64,000 bases of DNA, from positions 124,001-188,000 of the forward strand of contig NZ_NBXB01000011.1 in the NCBI RefSeq assembly GCF_003399635.1, in the 5' to 3' direction. This DNA comes from Subtercola boreus (GTDB lineage: Bacteria > Actinomycetota > Actinomycetes > Actinomycetales > Microbacteriaceae). The notes under the pieces are model-generated. The model was not told where the DNA came from. It ran no database searches and worked only from the letters and a program-made list of their open reading frames with translations. This document shows positions 55,452 through 64,000 of this stretch, in pieces. The position numbers and the translations under genes are program-made. How positions within the stretch are numbered: the first letter of the stretch is position 1; every line of letters begins with the position of its first letter.

Positions 55452-56437
55452 CGAGCGAGTGCGGCGCGGGCCTTCAGCGGTTCCCACCAGGCGCGGTTGT
55501 TGCGGTACCAGGCGACGACGTCACCGAGGCCCTGCTCGAACGGGATGAGCGGCTCGTAGCCGAGCTCCCGGGAGATCTTCGAGCAGTCCACCGAGTAGCG
55601 GAGGTCGTGGCCCTTGCGGTCTTCGACATGGTCGACGTACGACCAGTCGGTGCCGGTCGCCTCGAGCAGCAGGTTCGTCAGCTCGACGTTCGAGAGCTCC
55701 GTTCCGCCGCCGATGTTGTAGATCTCGCCCGGGCGGCCGCCCACCAGCACCATCGCGATGGCGCGGGTGTGGTCGTCGACGTGCAGCCAGTCGCGGATGT
55801 TCTCACCGGTGCCGTAGAGCGGAACGTGCTTGCCGTCGATGAGGTTCGTGACGAAGAGCGGGATGACCTTCTCGGGAAAGTGGAAGGGCCCGTAGTTGTT
55901 CGAGCACCGCGTGATCGACACGTTCATGCCGTGTGTGCGGTAGTAGGACCGTACGAGCAGGTCACTGCCGGCCTTCGAGGCCGAGTACGGGGAGTTCGGT
56001 TCGAGGATGTTCGTCTCGGGCCAGGAGCCCTCGGGGATGGTGCCGTAGACCTCGTCGGTCGAGACGTGCACGAAGCGCGCCAGGCCGCTGCGGAGCCCGG
56101 CATCCAGCAGCTGCTGCGTGCCGAGCACGTTGGTCTCCACGAAGATCGAGGCGTTGTCGACGGAGCGGTCGACGTGCGACTCTGCGGCGAAGTGCACGAC
56201 GGCGTCGATGCCGGGGAACAGCCGGTCGAGGAGGTCTGCGTCGCGGATATCGCCCTGCACGAACGAATAGCGCGGGGAGTCGCTCACCGACGCCAGGTTC
56301 TCGAGGTTTCCCGAGTACGTCAGGGCGTCGAGAACGACGACCTCCGCACCCTCCAACCCCGGATAGCTGTCTTTGAGGACGCGTCGAACGAAGTTCGAGC
56401 CGATGAATCCAGCACCGCCGGTTACGAGTATCTTCAC
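55448..56437 (-). CDS. rfbB: dTDP-glucose 4,6-dehydratase
   Basis: Second step of dTDP-rhamnose synthesis. 329 residues: NAD loop GGAGFIGS (7-14), HFAAESHVDRS, STDEVYGTI, SASKAGSDLL (catalytic Tyr-x3-Lys, YSASK), NNYGPFHFPEK and the C-terminal RKGHDLRYSVD. GTG 56437 is 6 nt after TAGAAT (minus strand, 56444-56449). Its promoter is back to back with that of rfbC. Confidence 0.96.
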   Translation of the reverse strand: MKILVTGGAGFIGSNFVRRVLKDSYPGLEGAEVVVLDALTYSGNLENLASVSDSPRYSFVQGDIRDADLLDRLFPGIDAVVHFAAESHVDRSVDNASIFVETNVLGTQQLLDAGLRSGLARFVHVSTDEVYGTIPEGSWPETNILEPNSPYSASKAGSDLLVRSYYRTHGMNVSITRCSNNYGPFHFPEKVIPLFVTNLIDGKHVPLYGTGENIRDWLHVDDHTRAIAMVLVGGRPGEIYNIGGGTELSNVELTNLLLEATGTDWSYVDHVEDRKGHDLRYSVDCSKISRELGYEPLIPFEQGLGDVVAWYRNNRAWWEPLKARAALAR

Positions 56438-56443
56438 GTCGGC

Positions 56444-56472
56444 ATTCTATGGCAGCGGCTCGCCGTTAGAAT
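56444..56472. promoter_or_regulatory. Back-to-back leaderless promoters for rfbB and rfbC
   Basis: TAGAAT occurs on the minus strand at 56444-56449, 6 nt before the rfbB GTG, and on the plus strand at 56467-56472, 6 nt before the rfbC GTG. The two -10 boxes are 17 bp apart, so each one lies where the other's -35 would be. RNA polymerase can probably use only one at a time. Confidence 0.7.
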
Positions 56473-56478
56473 TCCAAG

Positions 56479-57090
56479 GTGCAGATTCGAGAGCTCAGCA
56501 TCCCCGATTCCTACGAGATAACCCCCGTGCAACACGCCGACGACCGTGGGCTGTTCTTCGAGTGGTACCGCTTCGATCGACTGGAGGAGACGATCGGTCA
56601 CCCGCTCACCCTCCGGCAGGCGAATGTGTCCGTCTCGCGCAAGGGCGTGGTGCGCGGCATCCACTTCGCCGACGTGCCGCTCGGCCAGGCCAAGTTCGTC
56701 ACGGCGACGCACGGCGCAGTGCTCGACTACGTGATCGACTTGCGCGTGGGTTCGCCGACGTTCGGACGCTGGGATGCGGTGCTGCTCGATTCCGAGCATC
56801 ACCGTTCGGTCTATATCGCCGAGGGGCTGGGGCACGCCTTCGTGGCGCTGACGGATGACGCCACAGTGAGCTACCTGGTGACCGACACGTTCAACGCCCT
56901 GAAGGAGCACGCGATCAACCCCCTCGACCCCGACCTCGCCCTGGCATTCCCGCCCGAGGCCGGGGAGCCGGTGCTCTCGCCGAAGGATCTCCAGGCGCCG
57001 TCGCTGGCCGAGGCGCTGGCGAGCGGCCTCCTGACCAGCTACGACGATGCGAGGGCGCACTACGCGTCGCTCGGCAGGGCGGACGCCTGA
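56479..57090 (+). CDS. rfbC: dTDP-4-dehydrorhamnose 3,5-epimerase
   Basis: Third step of dTDP-L-rhamnose synthesis. 203 residues of the cupin-fold RmlC family: [34 protein letters not shown] (catalytic His), [25 protein letters not shown] and [16 protein letters not shown] start, leaderless by the TAGAAT spacing. One-base stop/start overlap with rfbA (TGATG). Confidence 0.95.
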   Translation: MQIRELSIPDSYEITPVQHADDRGLFFEWYRFDRLEETIGHPLTLRQANVSVSRKGVVRGIHFADVPLGQAKFVTATHGAVLDYVIDLRVGSPTFGRWDAVLLDSEHHRSVYIAEGLGHAFVALTDDATVSYLVTDTFNALKEHAINPLDPDLALAFPPEAGEPVLSPKDLQAPSLAEALASGLLTSYDDARAHYASLGRADA

Positions 57091-57953
57091 TGCGCGGCAT
57101 CATCCTGGCGGGCGGTTCGGGTACCCGGCTCTGGCCGATCACCCGCGGCATCAGCAAGCAGCTCATGCCGATCTACGACAAACCGATGATCTACTACCCC
57201 CTCTCGACACTGATGCTCGCCGGCATCCGGGAGATCCTGATCATCACGACGCCGGAGTACTCCGACCAGTTCCGGTCGCTGCTCGGCGACGGCTCCGAAC
57301 TCGGAATCCGCCTCGAATACGCGGTGCAGGAATCCCCCGACGGCCTCGCGCAGGCATTCCTCATAGGCGAGGAGTTCATCGGGGACGAGAGCGTGGCGCT
57401 CGTGCTCGGCGACAACATCTTCCACGGACAGGGGTTCGGCGAGTCGATGCGCGAGCACACCGACGTCGACGGTGCCCTCGTCTTCGCGGCGCACGTGTCG
57501 AACCCCCGGGCGTACGGCGTGGTCGAGTTCGACGACGACAACGTCGCGGTGTCGATCGAGGAGAAGCCCGAGCATCCGAAGTCCAACTTCGCTGTGCCCG
57601 GGCTCTACTTCTACGACAACACCATCGTGGAGGTCGCGCGTTCCATCCGCCCGAGCGCCCGCGGCGAGCTCGAGATCACGGCGGTCAACGCCCACTACCT
57701 CGACGCGGGAACCCTCCGCGTGCAGGTGCTCGACCGCAGCACGGCGTGGCTCGACACGGGCACATTCGAGTCGATGTTGCAGGCCACGGAGTTCGTGCGG
57801 GTCGTCGAAGACCGGCAGGGTTACAAGATCGGCTGCATCGAGGAGGTCGCCTGGAATGCCGGCTGGATCACCGACAGTGACCTGGCACGCCTGGCGCAGC
57901 CGCTCATGAAGAGCGGCTACGGCGTCTACCTGCAGAACCTGCTGACGCAGTAG
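57090..57953 (+). CDS. rfbA: Glucose-1-phosphate thymidylyltransferase
   Basis: First step of dTDP-rhamnose synthesis. 287 residues with [32 protein letters not shown] (nucleotide-binding loop and the allosteric-type family N-terminus), [50 protein letters not shown] and [13 protein letters not shown]. Completes the four-gene set split into two divergent operons. Confidence 0.96.
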   Translation: MRGIILAGGSGTRLWPITRGISKQLMPIYDKPMIYYPLSTLMLAGIREILIITTPEYSDQFRSLLGDGSELGIRLEYAVQESPDGLAQAFLIGEEFIGDESVALVLGDNIFHGQGFGESMREHTDVDGALVFAAHVSNPRAYGVVEFDDDNVAVSIEEKPEHPKSNFAVPGLYFYDNTIVEVARSIRPSARGELEITAVNAHYLDAGTLRVQVLDRSTAWLDTGTFESMLQATEFVRVVEDRQGYKIGCIEEVAWNAGWITDSDLARLAQPLMKSGYGVYLQNLLTQ

Positions 57954-58005
57954 CGCCGTCCGGCCGGCATCAGGGCACCGGCCGGGCACCCGGCCCGGCT
58001 GGCGC
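57953..58005. terminator. GC-rich hairpin cluster between converging rfbA and GT2 genes
   Basis: GGCCGGG-CA-CCCGGCC at 57980-57995 is a 7-bp stem, flanked by GCGCC (57953-57957) and GGCGC (58001-58005) that can pair outside it. It has no T-run, so it is a candidate bidirectional, Rho-type or structural terminator. Confidence 0.5.
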
Positions 58006-58014
58006 CTCGCGCGC

Positions 58015-58737
58015 TCAGGGCAGGGTCACCGGCGGCTGCCGGCGGGAGCCTTCCTTCAGGCGGATCTTGAGCAGGATCCAGAGCGCCTCGACGCCGTCCC
58101 ACGCGGTGATCTTCTTGCCCTCGGCGCGCGTGCGGGCCTTGTAGGAGATCGGCACCTCGTAGGGGCGATAGCCGCGGGCCAGGAGCTTGCCGGTGATCTC
58201 CGCCTCCATGCCGAAACCGTTCGACGTGATCTTCAACGACCGGTAGAGCTCGGTCGGCATGAGCTTGTAGCAGGTCTCCACATCGCTGACGTACGCGTTG
58301 AAGATGACGTTCGTGAACAGGTTCACGCCGCGGTTGCCGATGACGTACCAGTAGGAGTAAGAGGTGTGGCTGCCGAAGGTGCGGGTGCCGTAGACGATCC
58401 TCGCCTCGCCGTCGAGGATCGGCTGGAGGAGCCCGGGGATCTCGGAGGGCCTGTACTCCTCGTCGGCGTCGCAGATAATCAGGTGGTCACCGGTCGCGAG
58501 CGAAGCGGCCTTGCGGATCGCCGCGCCCTTGCCCTGGTTCCGCGGCTGGTGGAAGACCGTCACGCGCTGATCGTCGATGGCGTCGAGGATCGAGGCGGTC
58601 AGGTCGACGCTGCCATCGTTCACGATGACGAATTCGACCTCGACGTCGGCCTGCCATTCGATGGCGAGCACCTTGTCGAGCACCTTCTGGAGGGTCGCCT
58701 GCTCGTTGTAGACAGGCATGAGCACAGAGAGTTTCAC
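58015..58737 (-). CDS. GT2-family glycosyltransferase
   Basis: 240 residues, GT-A fold without membrane segments: SVLMPVYNEQATLQKVL, VIVNDGSVDLTASI, QGKGAAIRKAASLATGDHLIICDADEEY (DXD as DAD), and GFGMEAEITGKLL-RGYRPYEVPISYKARTRAEGKKI. The last segment is typical of dolichol-phosphate-mannose-like enzymes. GTG 58737 overlaps the stop of the upstream epimerase gene (GTGA), so they share a transcript. Confidence 0.85.
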   Translation of the reverse strand: MKLSVLMPVYNEQATLQKVLDKVLAIEWQADVEVEFVIVNDGSVDLTASILDAIDDQRVTVFHQPRNQGKGAAIRKAASLATGDHLIICDADEEYRPSEIPGLLQPILDGEARIVYGTRTFGSHTSYSYWYVIGNRGVNLFTNVIFNAYVSDVETCYKLMPTELYRSLKITSNGFGMEAEITGKLLARGYRPYEVPISYKARTRAEGKKITAWDGVEALWILLKIRLKEGSRRQPPVTLP

Positions 58738-59678
58738 TTGGTGTTCCCGTGGGTTCTGAACCAGTCGATGGTTCGGGTGAGGCCCTCCACGACATCGACC
58801 CGCGGGTTCCAGGACAGGAGTTCCTGGGCCTTGGTGATGTCGGGTTGCCGACGCTCCGGGTCGTCGACAGGGCGTGGGTGGAATTCGATGGTGGAGGAAC
58901 TGCCGGTGAGCTGGATGACCAGCTGGGCGATCTCGAGCAGGCTCTGTTCGTGCGGGTTGCCGATGTTGATCGGCCCCGTCTCGTGGCTCGCGGCCAGGGC
59001 CAGGATGCCGTCGACCTGATCGTCGATGAAGCAGAGCGACCGGGTCTGGAGGCCGTCGCCGTGAAGCGGAATGGGGGCGCCGGAGAGAGCGGCCTTCACG
59101 AAGGCGGGAACCGCGCGGCCGTCGTCGGGGTCCATCCGCGGACCGTAGGTGTTGAACAGCCGCACCACGCCGATGTCGACACCGTGCGTGCGGTGGAAGG
59201 CGAAGGAGATCGCCTCGGCGTAGCGCTTCGCCTCGTCGTAGACGCTCCGGGGCCCTGTCGAGGAGACATTGCCCCAGTACTCCTCGGTCTGCGGGTGAAC
59301 CGACGGGTCGCCGTACACCTCGGAGGTGGAGGAGAGGATGAAGCGGGCTCCGTCGCGCTCCGCGATGCGGAGCAGCGCCTCGGTGACGATCGACCCGGCA
59401 TGCATGGTCTCGATCGGATGCGCGAGGTACCGGGGCGGCGACGCGGGAGAGGCGAAGTGCAGCACGAGGTCGAACGTCGCGTCGATGGATCCGGCGTCTT
59501 CGGCCTTCATATGGAGGAAGGTCAGACGGGGGTGCTCTGCGAGGTGCGCGAGGTTGCTGTCGAAACCGGTGATCAGGTTGTCGACGACAGTGACTTCCCA
59601 GCCCTCGCTGAGCAACCTGTCGGTCAGGTGGGAGCCGACGAATCCGGCACCGCCCGCTATCAGGGCTTTGGAAGGCAT
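58734..59678 (-). CDS. NAD-dependent epimerase/dehydratase (UDP-glucuronate decarboxylase-like)
   Basis: 314 residues of the extended SDR family. NAD loop GGAGFVGS (9-16), LHFASPASPPRYLAHPIETMHAG, which is the UXS-type ASP/PASPP motif, SSTSEVYGDP, the catalytic YDEAKRYAEA, and FNTYGPRMDPDDGR. It probably makes UDP-xylose or a related nucleotide sugar; the exact substrate is not certain. ATG 59678 has GAAAGG about 12 nt upstream. The gene precedes a GT2 gene and lies divergent from a flippase. Confidence 0.8.
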   Translation of the reverse strand: MPSKALIAGGAGFVGSHLTDRLLSEGWEVTVVDNLITGFDSNLAHLAEHPRLTFLHMKAEDAGSIDATFDLVLHFASPASPPRYLAHPIETMHAGSIVTEALLRIAERDGARFILSSTSEVYGDPSVHPQTEEYWGNVSSTGPRSVYDEAKRYAEAISFAFHRTHGVDIGVVRLFNTYGPRMDPDDGRAVPAFVKAALSGAPIPLHGDGLQTRSLCFIDDQVDGILALAASHETGPINIGNPHEQSLLEIAQLVIQLTGSSSTIEFHPRPVDDPERRQPDITKAQELLSWNPRVDVVEGLTRTIDWFRTHGNTK

Positions 59679-59753
59679 GGGGAATGGCCCTTTCTCGAAG
59701 ACGAATGACGGTAACGTGTCTACGGTTCCGCCAACCACCTAGAGGACTCTACC

Positions 59754-61052
59754 GTGCCGCCTGCCCCCTCGCGCGCTGCGCTCACACGTACGGCGATCGT
59801 CGGCCTGGCCGCGGTGATGTCCGGAATCGGCAGCTATGTGCTGCTGGTGCTGCTGCGCGACGCGAGCGACGCCGAGTACGCGAACTTCGCTGTCTTCTGG
59901 TCGATGACCGTCACGATCGGCCTGGGATTCTTCTATCCGGTGGAGCAGGAGACCTCCCGTTCGATCGCTGGCGCGACGCACGGCACGCGCGGCGGGATGG
60001 TGCGGCTGGTCTTCCTGGTGGGCGGCGGAGTCGCCGTGTTCACCTCGCTTGCCGCTCTCGCACTCTTCAGCCCGGCGGGCCTGTCGTACATCGGCAGCCC
60101 GTGGCTCGTGCTGGCCCTGATCGCGTCGTTCCTCGCCTACGCCGTGCAGTTCCCCGCACGTGGCCTCCTCTCCGGCAGCCACCTCACGACGCGGTACTCG
60201 GCGATCATCGCCGTCGAGGGTGTGCTTCGGGTCGGCCTCCCCGTTCTCATCGTCGCGCTCGGGATGGCCGGGGCGGTCTCCTTCGCGTTCGTCGTGCCGA
60301 TCGCCACCCTCGTCTCCGTGCTGCCCGCCTTCATCAGGCGCCGCCACTCGTGGAAGGGGCTCGACCGGCTTCCCGTCGGCCAGTTCCTCGGCCGGCTGGC
60401 GCGGCTGATCGGCGCGGCCCTGTCGATCCAGCTGATCCTCAACAGCGGCCCACTGATCGCGAAGCTGGTCGGCGGCACCGACGCGATCGCCCTGACAGGC
60501 GAGATCCTCGTCTGCCTGTCGATCGCGCGCATCCCGGTCTTCGCCTACCAGGTGCTTCAGATCCTCTACCTGCCGCGGGTCGCCAGCGCCTGGCGGAACG
60601 GCGACACCCGGCAGGCCAGCCGCACGGTGCTGGTCGCGGTCGGTGCAGCGGTGGCGGCGGCGATCGTGCTGGTGCTCGGGATGCTGCTGCTCGGCCCGTT
60701 CATCCTGAACCTGTTCTTCGCGGGCAAGGTGCTCTCCTCGTTCGGCATCATCCTCGTCTCGGGAGGTGTGGGCATCTTCCTGATCGCCCTCGTCGTGTCT
60801 GACGGGTCGCTCGCGCTCGGTCGGCACACGCTCGTCATCCGCTCCTGGGTGATCGGTGCGGTCGCGGCCGTCGTGCCGGTGCTCCTCCTCAGCGATCCGC
60901 TCCTCCGCGTGACGAGCCCGCTGATCGTGGGATCGTTCGTGGCCGCGGTGCAGCTCGGGATCGGCCTGGCCCGCACGGTGCGCTCGAGCAGGGCCGACGG
61001 CCCACCGGCCGTACCGGCTGCAGCAGACGACCCGGTCGAACGGGTCGCCTGA
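59754..61052 (+). CDS. Oligosaccharide flippase-like membrane protein (MOP/Wzx type)
   Basis: 432 residues with about twelve hydrophobic segments spread over the length, an arrangement of MOP-superfamily lipid-linked oligosaccharide flippases. EYANFAVFWSMTVTIGLGFFYPVEQETSRSIA and YLPRVASAWRNGDTRQASR are representative loops. It presumably moves undecaprenyl-linked repeat units across the membrane for this locus. GTG 59754 has AGAGGA about 8 nt upstream. The family call rests on topology and context. Confidence 0.75.
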   Translation: MPPAPSRAALTRTAIVGLAAVMSGIGSYVLLVLLRDASDAEYANFAVFWSMTVTIGLGFFYPVEQETSRSIAGATHGTRGGMVRLVFLVGGGVAVFTSLAALALFSPAGLSYIGSPWLVLALIASFLAYAVQFPARGLLSGSHLTTRYSAIIAVEGVLRVGLPVLIVALGMAGAVSFAFVVPIATLVSVLPAFIRRRHSWKGLDRLPVGQFLGRLARLIGAALSIQLILNSGPLIAKLVGGTDAIALTGEILVCLSIARIPVFAYQVLQILYLPRVASAWRNGDTRQASRTVLVAVGAAVAAAIVLVLGMLLLGPFILNLFFAGKVLSSFGIILVSGGVGIFLIALVVSDGSLALGRHTLVIRSWVIGAVAAVVPVLLLSDPLLRVTSPLIVGSFVAAVQLGIGLARTVRSSRADGPPAVPAAADDPVERVA

Positions 61053-61055
61053 GGC

Positions 61056-62066
61056 TCAGCCCCTCTGGATGCTCCCCAGGATGTCGAGCATCGTCGCGTG
61101 GATGCCTGCGGGAAGCGGGGTGAGCTCCCGCTCGTCGAGGTCGGCCCAGACCACCGAGCGGAGCCGCAGGTCGAGGGCCTGCATCGAGATGGTGGGGGAG
61201 CTGCCCAGCATGATGTGGGGCTTTCGCCGGGTGAGCGACTGGAAGTGACCGATCAGGGCGCCGACGGTCACGGCCTCACCGCTGGCGAGGATCTTGGTGA
61301 TGTTCAGGGAGGGCGCGGGCGTGGATGCTGGTGCGCCGGGGCCCGATCCGGAGCCTGCGCCGAGTGCGACGAGCCGTTCGAGGGCGTCGAGGATGAGCTC
61401 GGCGCAGTCGTCGACGTAGATGTAGTCGCGCACGGTGTCGAGGGGAACGAAGATCGACGCGGGAGTGGGCGAGAACTGCGCCTTGGCGAGAACGGAGATC
61501 AGCCCCTGCATCTTGCTGAGCTTCTGGCCGGGCCCGTAGAGGTTGGCTATCCGGCCCTTCAGCACGGCCGTGCCGCTGCGCTCGTGGAAGGCGTCGAGGG
61601 CCCGCTCCATGGCCAGCTTCGTCTCGCCGTAGGGCGACAACGGCACCGGCAGCGTCTGTTCGGTGTAGGGCGGGGTTGCCGAGCCGCCGTAGAGACCGCC
61701 GGCCGACGATGCGAGGAACACCGACCCGCGGGACGCGACACCGTGCTCGGCGGCTGCCGAGGCGACCAGGTCGAGCACTGCTTCGAACTGGGCCAGCTCC
61801 GCCACGAACTGCTCCCGGGAGGTTCCGATGACGCCGGCGCCGGCCGCCCAGATGAGGCACCAGCCGTCGGTGCCGCCCCGGTCGTCGGCCAGAGCGCCGA
61901 ACCACGAATCCAGCAACGCGGCGCTGGTCTCGCTCACGCCCTGCCGATCCGACCAGTCGAGCGACGGCGACGGTACGATCCGCCAGTCGGCCCGCGCCCC
62001 GGCAGCGGTGGTGAGGGCTCGGCCGAGCAGGCCTCCCGAGCCGACGATCCAGGTGGTGAGGGTCAT
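61056..62066 (-). CDS. NAD-dependent epimerase/dehydratase family protein
   Basis: 336 residues, SDR fold: N-terminal TTWIVGSGGLLGRAL (Gly-rich loop), FLASSAGGLYGGSA, YGETKLAMERAL (catalytic Tyr-x3-Lys, YGETK) and IANLYGPGQ. It resembles RfbD/WbjF-type reductases but no substrate motif settles it. It has a low-complexity GSGSGPGAPAST stretch near residue 250. ATG 62066 overlaps the next gene's stop by 4 bp; second gene of a minus-strand group. Confidence 0.72.
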   Translation of the reverse strand: MTLTTWIVGSGGLLGRALTTAAGARADWRIVPSPSLDWSDRQGVSETSAALLDSWFGALADDRGGTDGWCLIWAAGAGVIGTSREQFVAELAQFEAVLDLVASAAAEHGVASRGSVFLASSAGGLYGGSATPPYTEQTLPVPLSPYGETKLAMERALDAFHERSGTAVLKGRIANLYGPGQKLSKMQGLISVLAKAQFSPTPASIFVPLDTVRDYIYVDDCAELILDALERLVALGAGSGSGPGAPASTPAPSLNITKILASGEAVTVGALIGHFQSLTRRKPHIMLGSSPTISMQALDLRLRSVVWADLDERELTPLPAGIHATMLDILGSIQRG

Positions 62067-63112
62067 TCCGGGAGACGCACGTGGCCCAGCGACTCCGTGG
62101 CTACCGCCCGGTGGGCCCGGCCCAGCGGGCCGAGCGCGGGATCCGTCGTGATGAGGTACGGCGGCTTTCCCATGGCCATGTTCACGTTGATGCCGATGTA
62201 CTCCGCGATCACCCCGAGGGAGAACAGGATCGCTCCCGTGCCGAGCAGCACCACGACGATCGTCGAGGCCCAGCCATCGGGAACGGTGGAGGTCGTCAGC
62301 CTGGCGAGCAGGATGTAGACGGCCACGAAGATGCCGACGACCGCGAACAGCACCCCGAGGAAGCTCACGATGCGCAGGCCACGGGTGCCGCTGGTGAGCA
62401 CCATGCGCCAGAAGTGGCCGAAGAGCCGGCGTGCGGAATAGCCGGAGGGGCGGTCGCCCTCGGCCCGCAGGGTGACCGGGGCTGTGCTGACCTTGCCGGC
62501 GATCCAGCTCATGGCGATGTCGAGGTAGACGCCCGAGCCCGAGTACGCCGCAACGCTCCGCGCGACACTGCCGAGGATGAGGCGGAAGCTCTGGAAGCTG
62601 CTGGCGTTGCCGCCCCCGGCGAGCCGGCTGAGCACGATCTTCGCCCCCACGGAGGCGGTGTTCCGAAGCCAGCCGTGCGGCGGCGGGTTGACCGGTTTGG
62701 CGTAGACGACCGAGGCCTGCTCGGTGAGAGCGGTGTCGAGCAGCACGGGGATGTCGGCGGGGTCGTGCTGCCCGTCTTCGTCGAGGGTCACGATCCACTC
62801 GCTGCCGGCCGAGGCCATGCCAGCGAGTGTTGCGGCGTGCTGGCCGGAGTTCTTGCTGAGCCAGACGGCACGGACGAACGGATGCTCGACGGTGAGATCG
62901 CGGATGACGGCGGCCGAGTCATCCGGACCGTTGTCGAAGACGAGGAGGGTCTCCTTCACGACCCAGGGGTAGCCGGCCGGGGAGACCTGCACGCTCGTGA
63001 GCGGGGCGATCTCGGCCATCAGCGCGGCAAGGGTGCGCTCCCCCTGGTAGACGGGGACGACGATCGAGATCTCGTGTGGCTTCTGGTCGCCGGATTCCGT
63101 CTCGTGTCTCAC
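62063..63112 (-). CDS. GT2-family polyprenyl-phosphate glycosyltransferase (GtrB-like)
   Basis: About 349 residues. Catalytic domain with SIVVPVYQGERTLAALM, VFDNGPDDSAAVIRDL, NSGQHAATLAGMASAGSEWIVTLDEDGQHDP (DXD as DED), then two C-terminal membrane segments (FLGVLFAVVGIFVAVYILLA and WASTIVVVLLGTGAILFSLGVIAEYIG), the GtrB/ArnC layout. I start it at GTG 63112 because TAAAGT lies 8 nt upstream; GTG 63130 six codons earlier overlaps that promoter. It loads a sugar on a polyprenyl carrier. Confidence 0.85.
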   Translation of the reverse strand: MRHETESGDQKPHEISIVVPVYQGERTLAALMAEIAPLTSVQVSPAGYPWVVKETLLVFDNGPDDSAAVIRDLTVEHPFVRAVWLSKNSGQHAATLAGMASAGSEWIVTLDEDGQHDPADIPVLLDTALTEQASVVYAKPVNPPPHGWLRNTASVGAKIVLSRLAGGGNASSFQSFRLILGSVARSVAAYSGSGVYLDIAMSWIAGKVSTAPVTLRAEGDRPSGYSARRLFGHFWRMVLTSGTRGLRIVSFLGVLFAVVGIFVAVYILLARLTTSTVPDGWASTIVVVLLGTGAILFSLGVIAEYIGINVNMAMGKPPYLITTDPALGPLGRAHRAVATESLGHVRLPE

Positions 63113-63140
63113 GGTGGATGACTTTATCACCGTTGCGCTC

Positions 63141-64000
63141 TCAGTCGCCGAGCAACGCCCCGACCGCCTGTTCCTCGATGCGGAGGTCGGAGAGACGCAC
63201 GACGGGAGGCGCTGCAGCCGACCCGGCGGCGACCGTCACCTCGACGGGCTGGTCTCCCGGCTGCACCGTGAGGGACTGGGTGACGTCGACGGCGCCGTCC
63301 GGCCCCGCGACGACCGACTGCGAGCTTCCGTCGGGGAAGGAGACGACAGCGGTCGCGCCGGGCGCTGTGGGAAGGGTCAGCGTGAACGAGACGGTCACCG
63401 CACGGGCATCCGGCCGATCGTTCAGCAACGTGAAGCGCGGGGAGACCGTGTCGGCCTCGCCCGCGGTCAGGTCGGAGGTCGACGTGGGGCGGAAGCCCGG
63501 CAGCAGGCTGAGGTCGACGGGGTCGGTCACTCGGGCCTCGATCTCGGCCAGCTGGTCGGGCGTGTACTCGGCGGCCAGCGCCCGCCGCTCGGAGCGCAGG
63601 TCGAAGAACTGCCAGTGGCCGTCGGAACTGGTCGACTCGGGGGCTCCCAGGGTCGCCGACAGCTCGGCCGACAGCGCCGCGCCCTTGTCGTCGAAAGCCC
63701 AGGTGTCGATCAGGATGCCCGACATGCCGGAGGCGGCGGCGAGCTTCACCAGCTGGGGCCCGGGCTGCTCGGAGACGGCGTACGGCCAGTCCGACTGCGG
63801 CCGGCCCTTGATGCCGCCGGCGCTCCAGTTCAGCGTCGTCGTGTGCAGGAACGGGATGATCTCGTCGCTGGTGACCAGCCCGTTGCTCGCGAGGTTCTCG
63901 GGGAACGGGATGTACGGCAGCTGGAACACGTCCGAGCCGGCCGGCAGCTCCTGCTGGAGTGCGGAGAAGAAGGTCTCGTCCGCGGTGTAGCTCGCGGTGA
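63141..64000 (-). CDS. C-terminal part of a large extracytoplasmic/membrane protein of the polysaccharide locus (cut by window edge)
   Basis: 286 residues are visible and the frame stays open to the edge. No membrane segment is in this part; it looks like a soluble beta-rich extracytoplasmic domain. The words FFSALQQELPAGSDVFQLPYIPFPEN and LNWSAGGIKGRPQSDW are, from memory, the kind found in the C-terminal domains of polytopic glycosyltransferase-like or sugar-phosphate transferase proteins. I cannot name it more closely. 28 bp separate it from the GT2 gene. Confidence 0.55.
   Translation of the reverse strand, partial: TASYTADETFFSALQQELPAGSDVFQLPYIPFPENLASNGLVTSDEIIPFLHTTTLNWSAGGIKGRPQSDWPYAVSEQPGPQLVKLAAASGMSGILIDTWAFDDKGAALSAELSATLGAPESTSSDGHWQFFDLRSERRALAAEYTPDQLAEIEARVTDPVDLSLLPGFRPTSTSDLTAGEADTVSPRFTLLNDRPDARAVTVSFTLTLPTAPGATAVVSFPDGSSQSVVAGPDGAVDVTQSLTVQPGDQPVEVTVAAGSAAAPPVVRLSDLRIEEQAVGALLGD

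Overview
This is a 64 kb chromosomal segment of a high-GC actinobacterium, most likely a member of the Microbacteriaceae. That placement rests on the three-subunit biotin carboxylase set (AccA3-type alpha, AccD5-type beta, small epsilon), a mannosyl-lipid pathway (polyprenol-phosphate mannose synthase, GDP-mannose pyrophosphorylase, MgtA/PimB-like transferase), and the very frequent placement of an actinobacterial -10 box (TANNNT) 6-8 nt before start codons, as expected for leaderless mRNAs. I found no rRNA, tRNA, insertion sequence, prophage or CRISPR array.

Layout. 1-2.3 kb: riboflavin operon (ribD-ribE-ribBA, minus strand, ribBA cut by the window edge) behind an FMN riboswitch. 2.3-9 kb: Ppm-like synthase, FUSC-family membrane protein, CtaG-like protein, trpS, exonuclease III, YihY-family protein. 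9-12.5 kb: sdhCDAB with a possible DtxR/IdeR-type box upstream. 12.5-14.9 kb: mannosyltransferase and manC. 15-32.2 kb: a nucleoside uptake and salvage region. It holds two BMP lipoproteins, the ABC ATPase and two permeases, cytidine deaminase, thymidine phosphorylase, nucleoside hydrolase, a divergent S-adenosylhomocysteinase-like protein, an IclR regulator, adenosine deaminase, PTS IIA and IIB proteins without a IIC, a second IclR regulator, a phosphosugar mutase and purine nucleoside phosphorylase. 32-39 kb: LpdA-type flavoprotein, a secreted beta-propeller protein, a SWIM-SNF2 helicase. 39-53 kb: accA3, maf, an RNA methyltransferase, a three-gene two-component locus, accE-purK, gtrA, a PH-domain protein, birA, accD5, a DUF4287 protein and purE. 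This is a rearranged form of the gene neighbourhood known in mycobacteria (purE-purK-gtrA-PH-birA-accD5-accE5-maf-accA3). 53-64 kb: surface polysaccharide locus with the four dTDP-rhamnose genes, glycosyltransferases, nucleotide-sugar epimerases, a flippase and the end of a large membrane-associated protein.

How it fits together. The nucleoside region encodes import, deamination, phosphorolysis or hydrolysis and hexose/pentose phosphate mutation, so imported nucleosides can feed both bases and sugar phosphate. The most novel part is the hydrolase/SAHH-like/IclR/ADA/PTS-IIA-IIB block with two strong palindromes in its divergent promoter. The other notable structure lies between genes: long imperfect palindromes, mainly where genes converge, and short tandem repeats at gene ends. 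They look like bidirectional terminators or a small repeat family.
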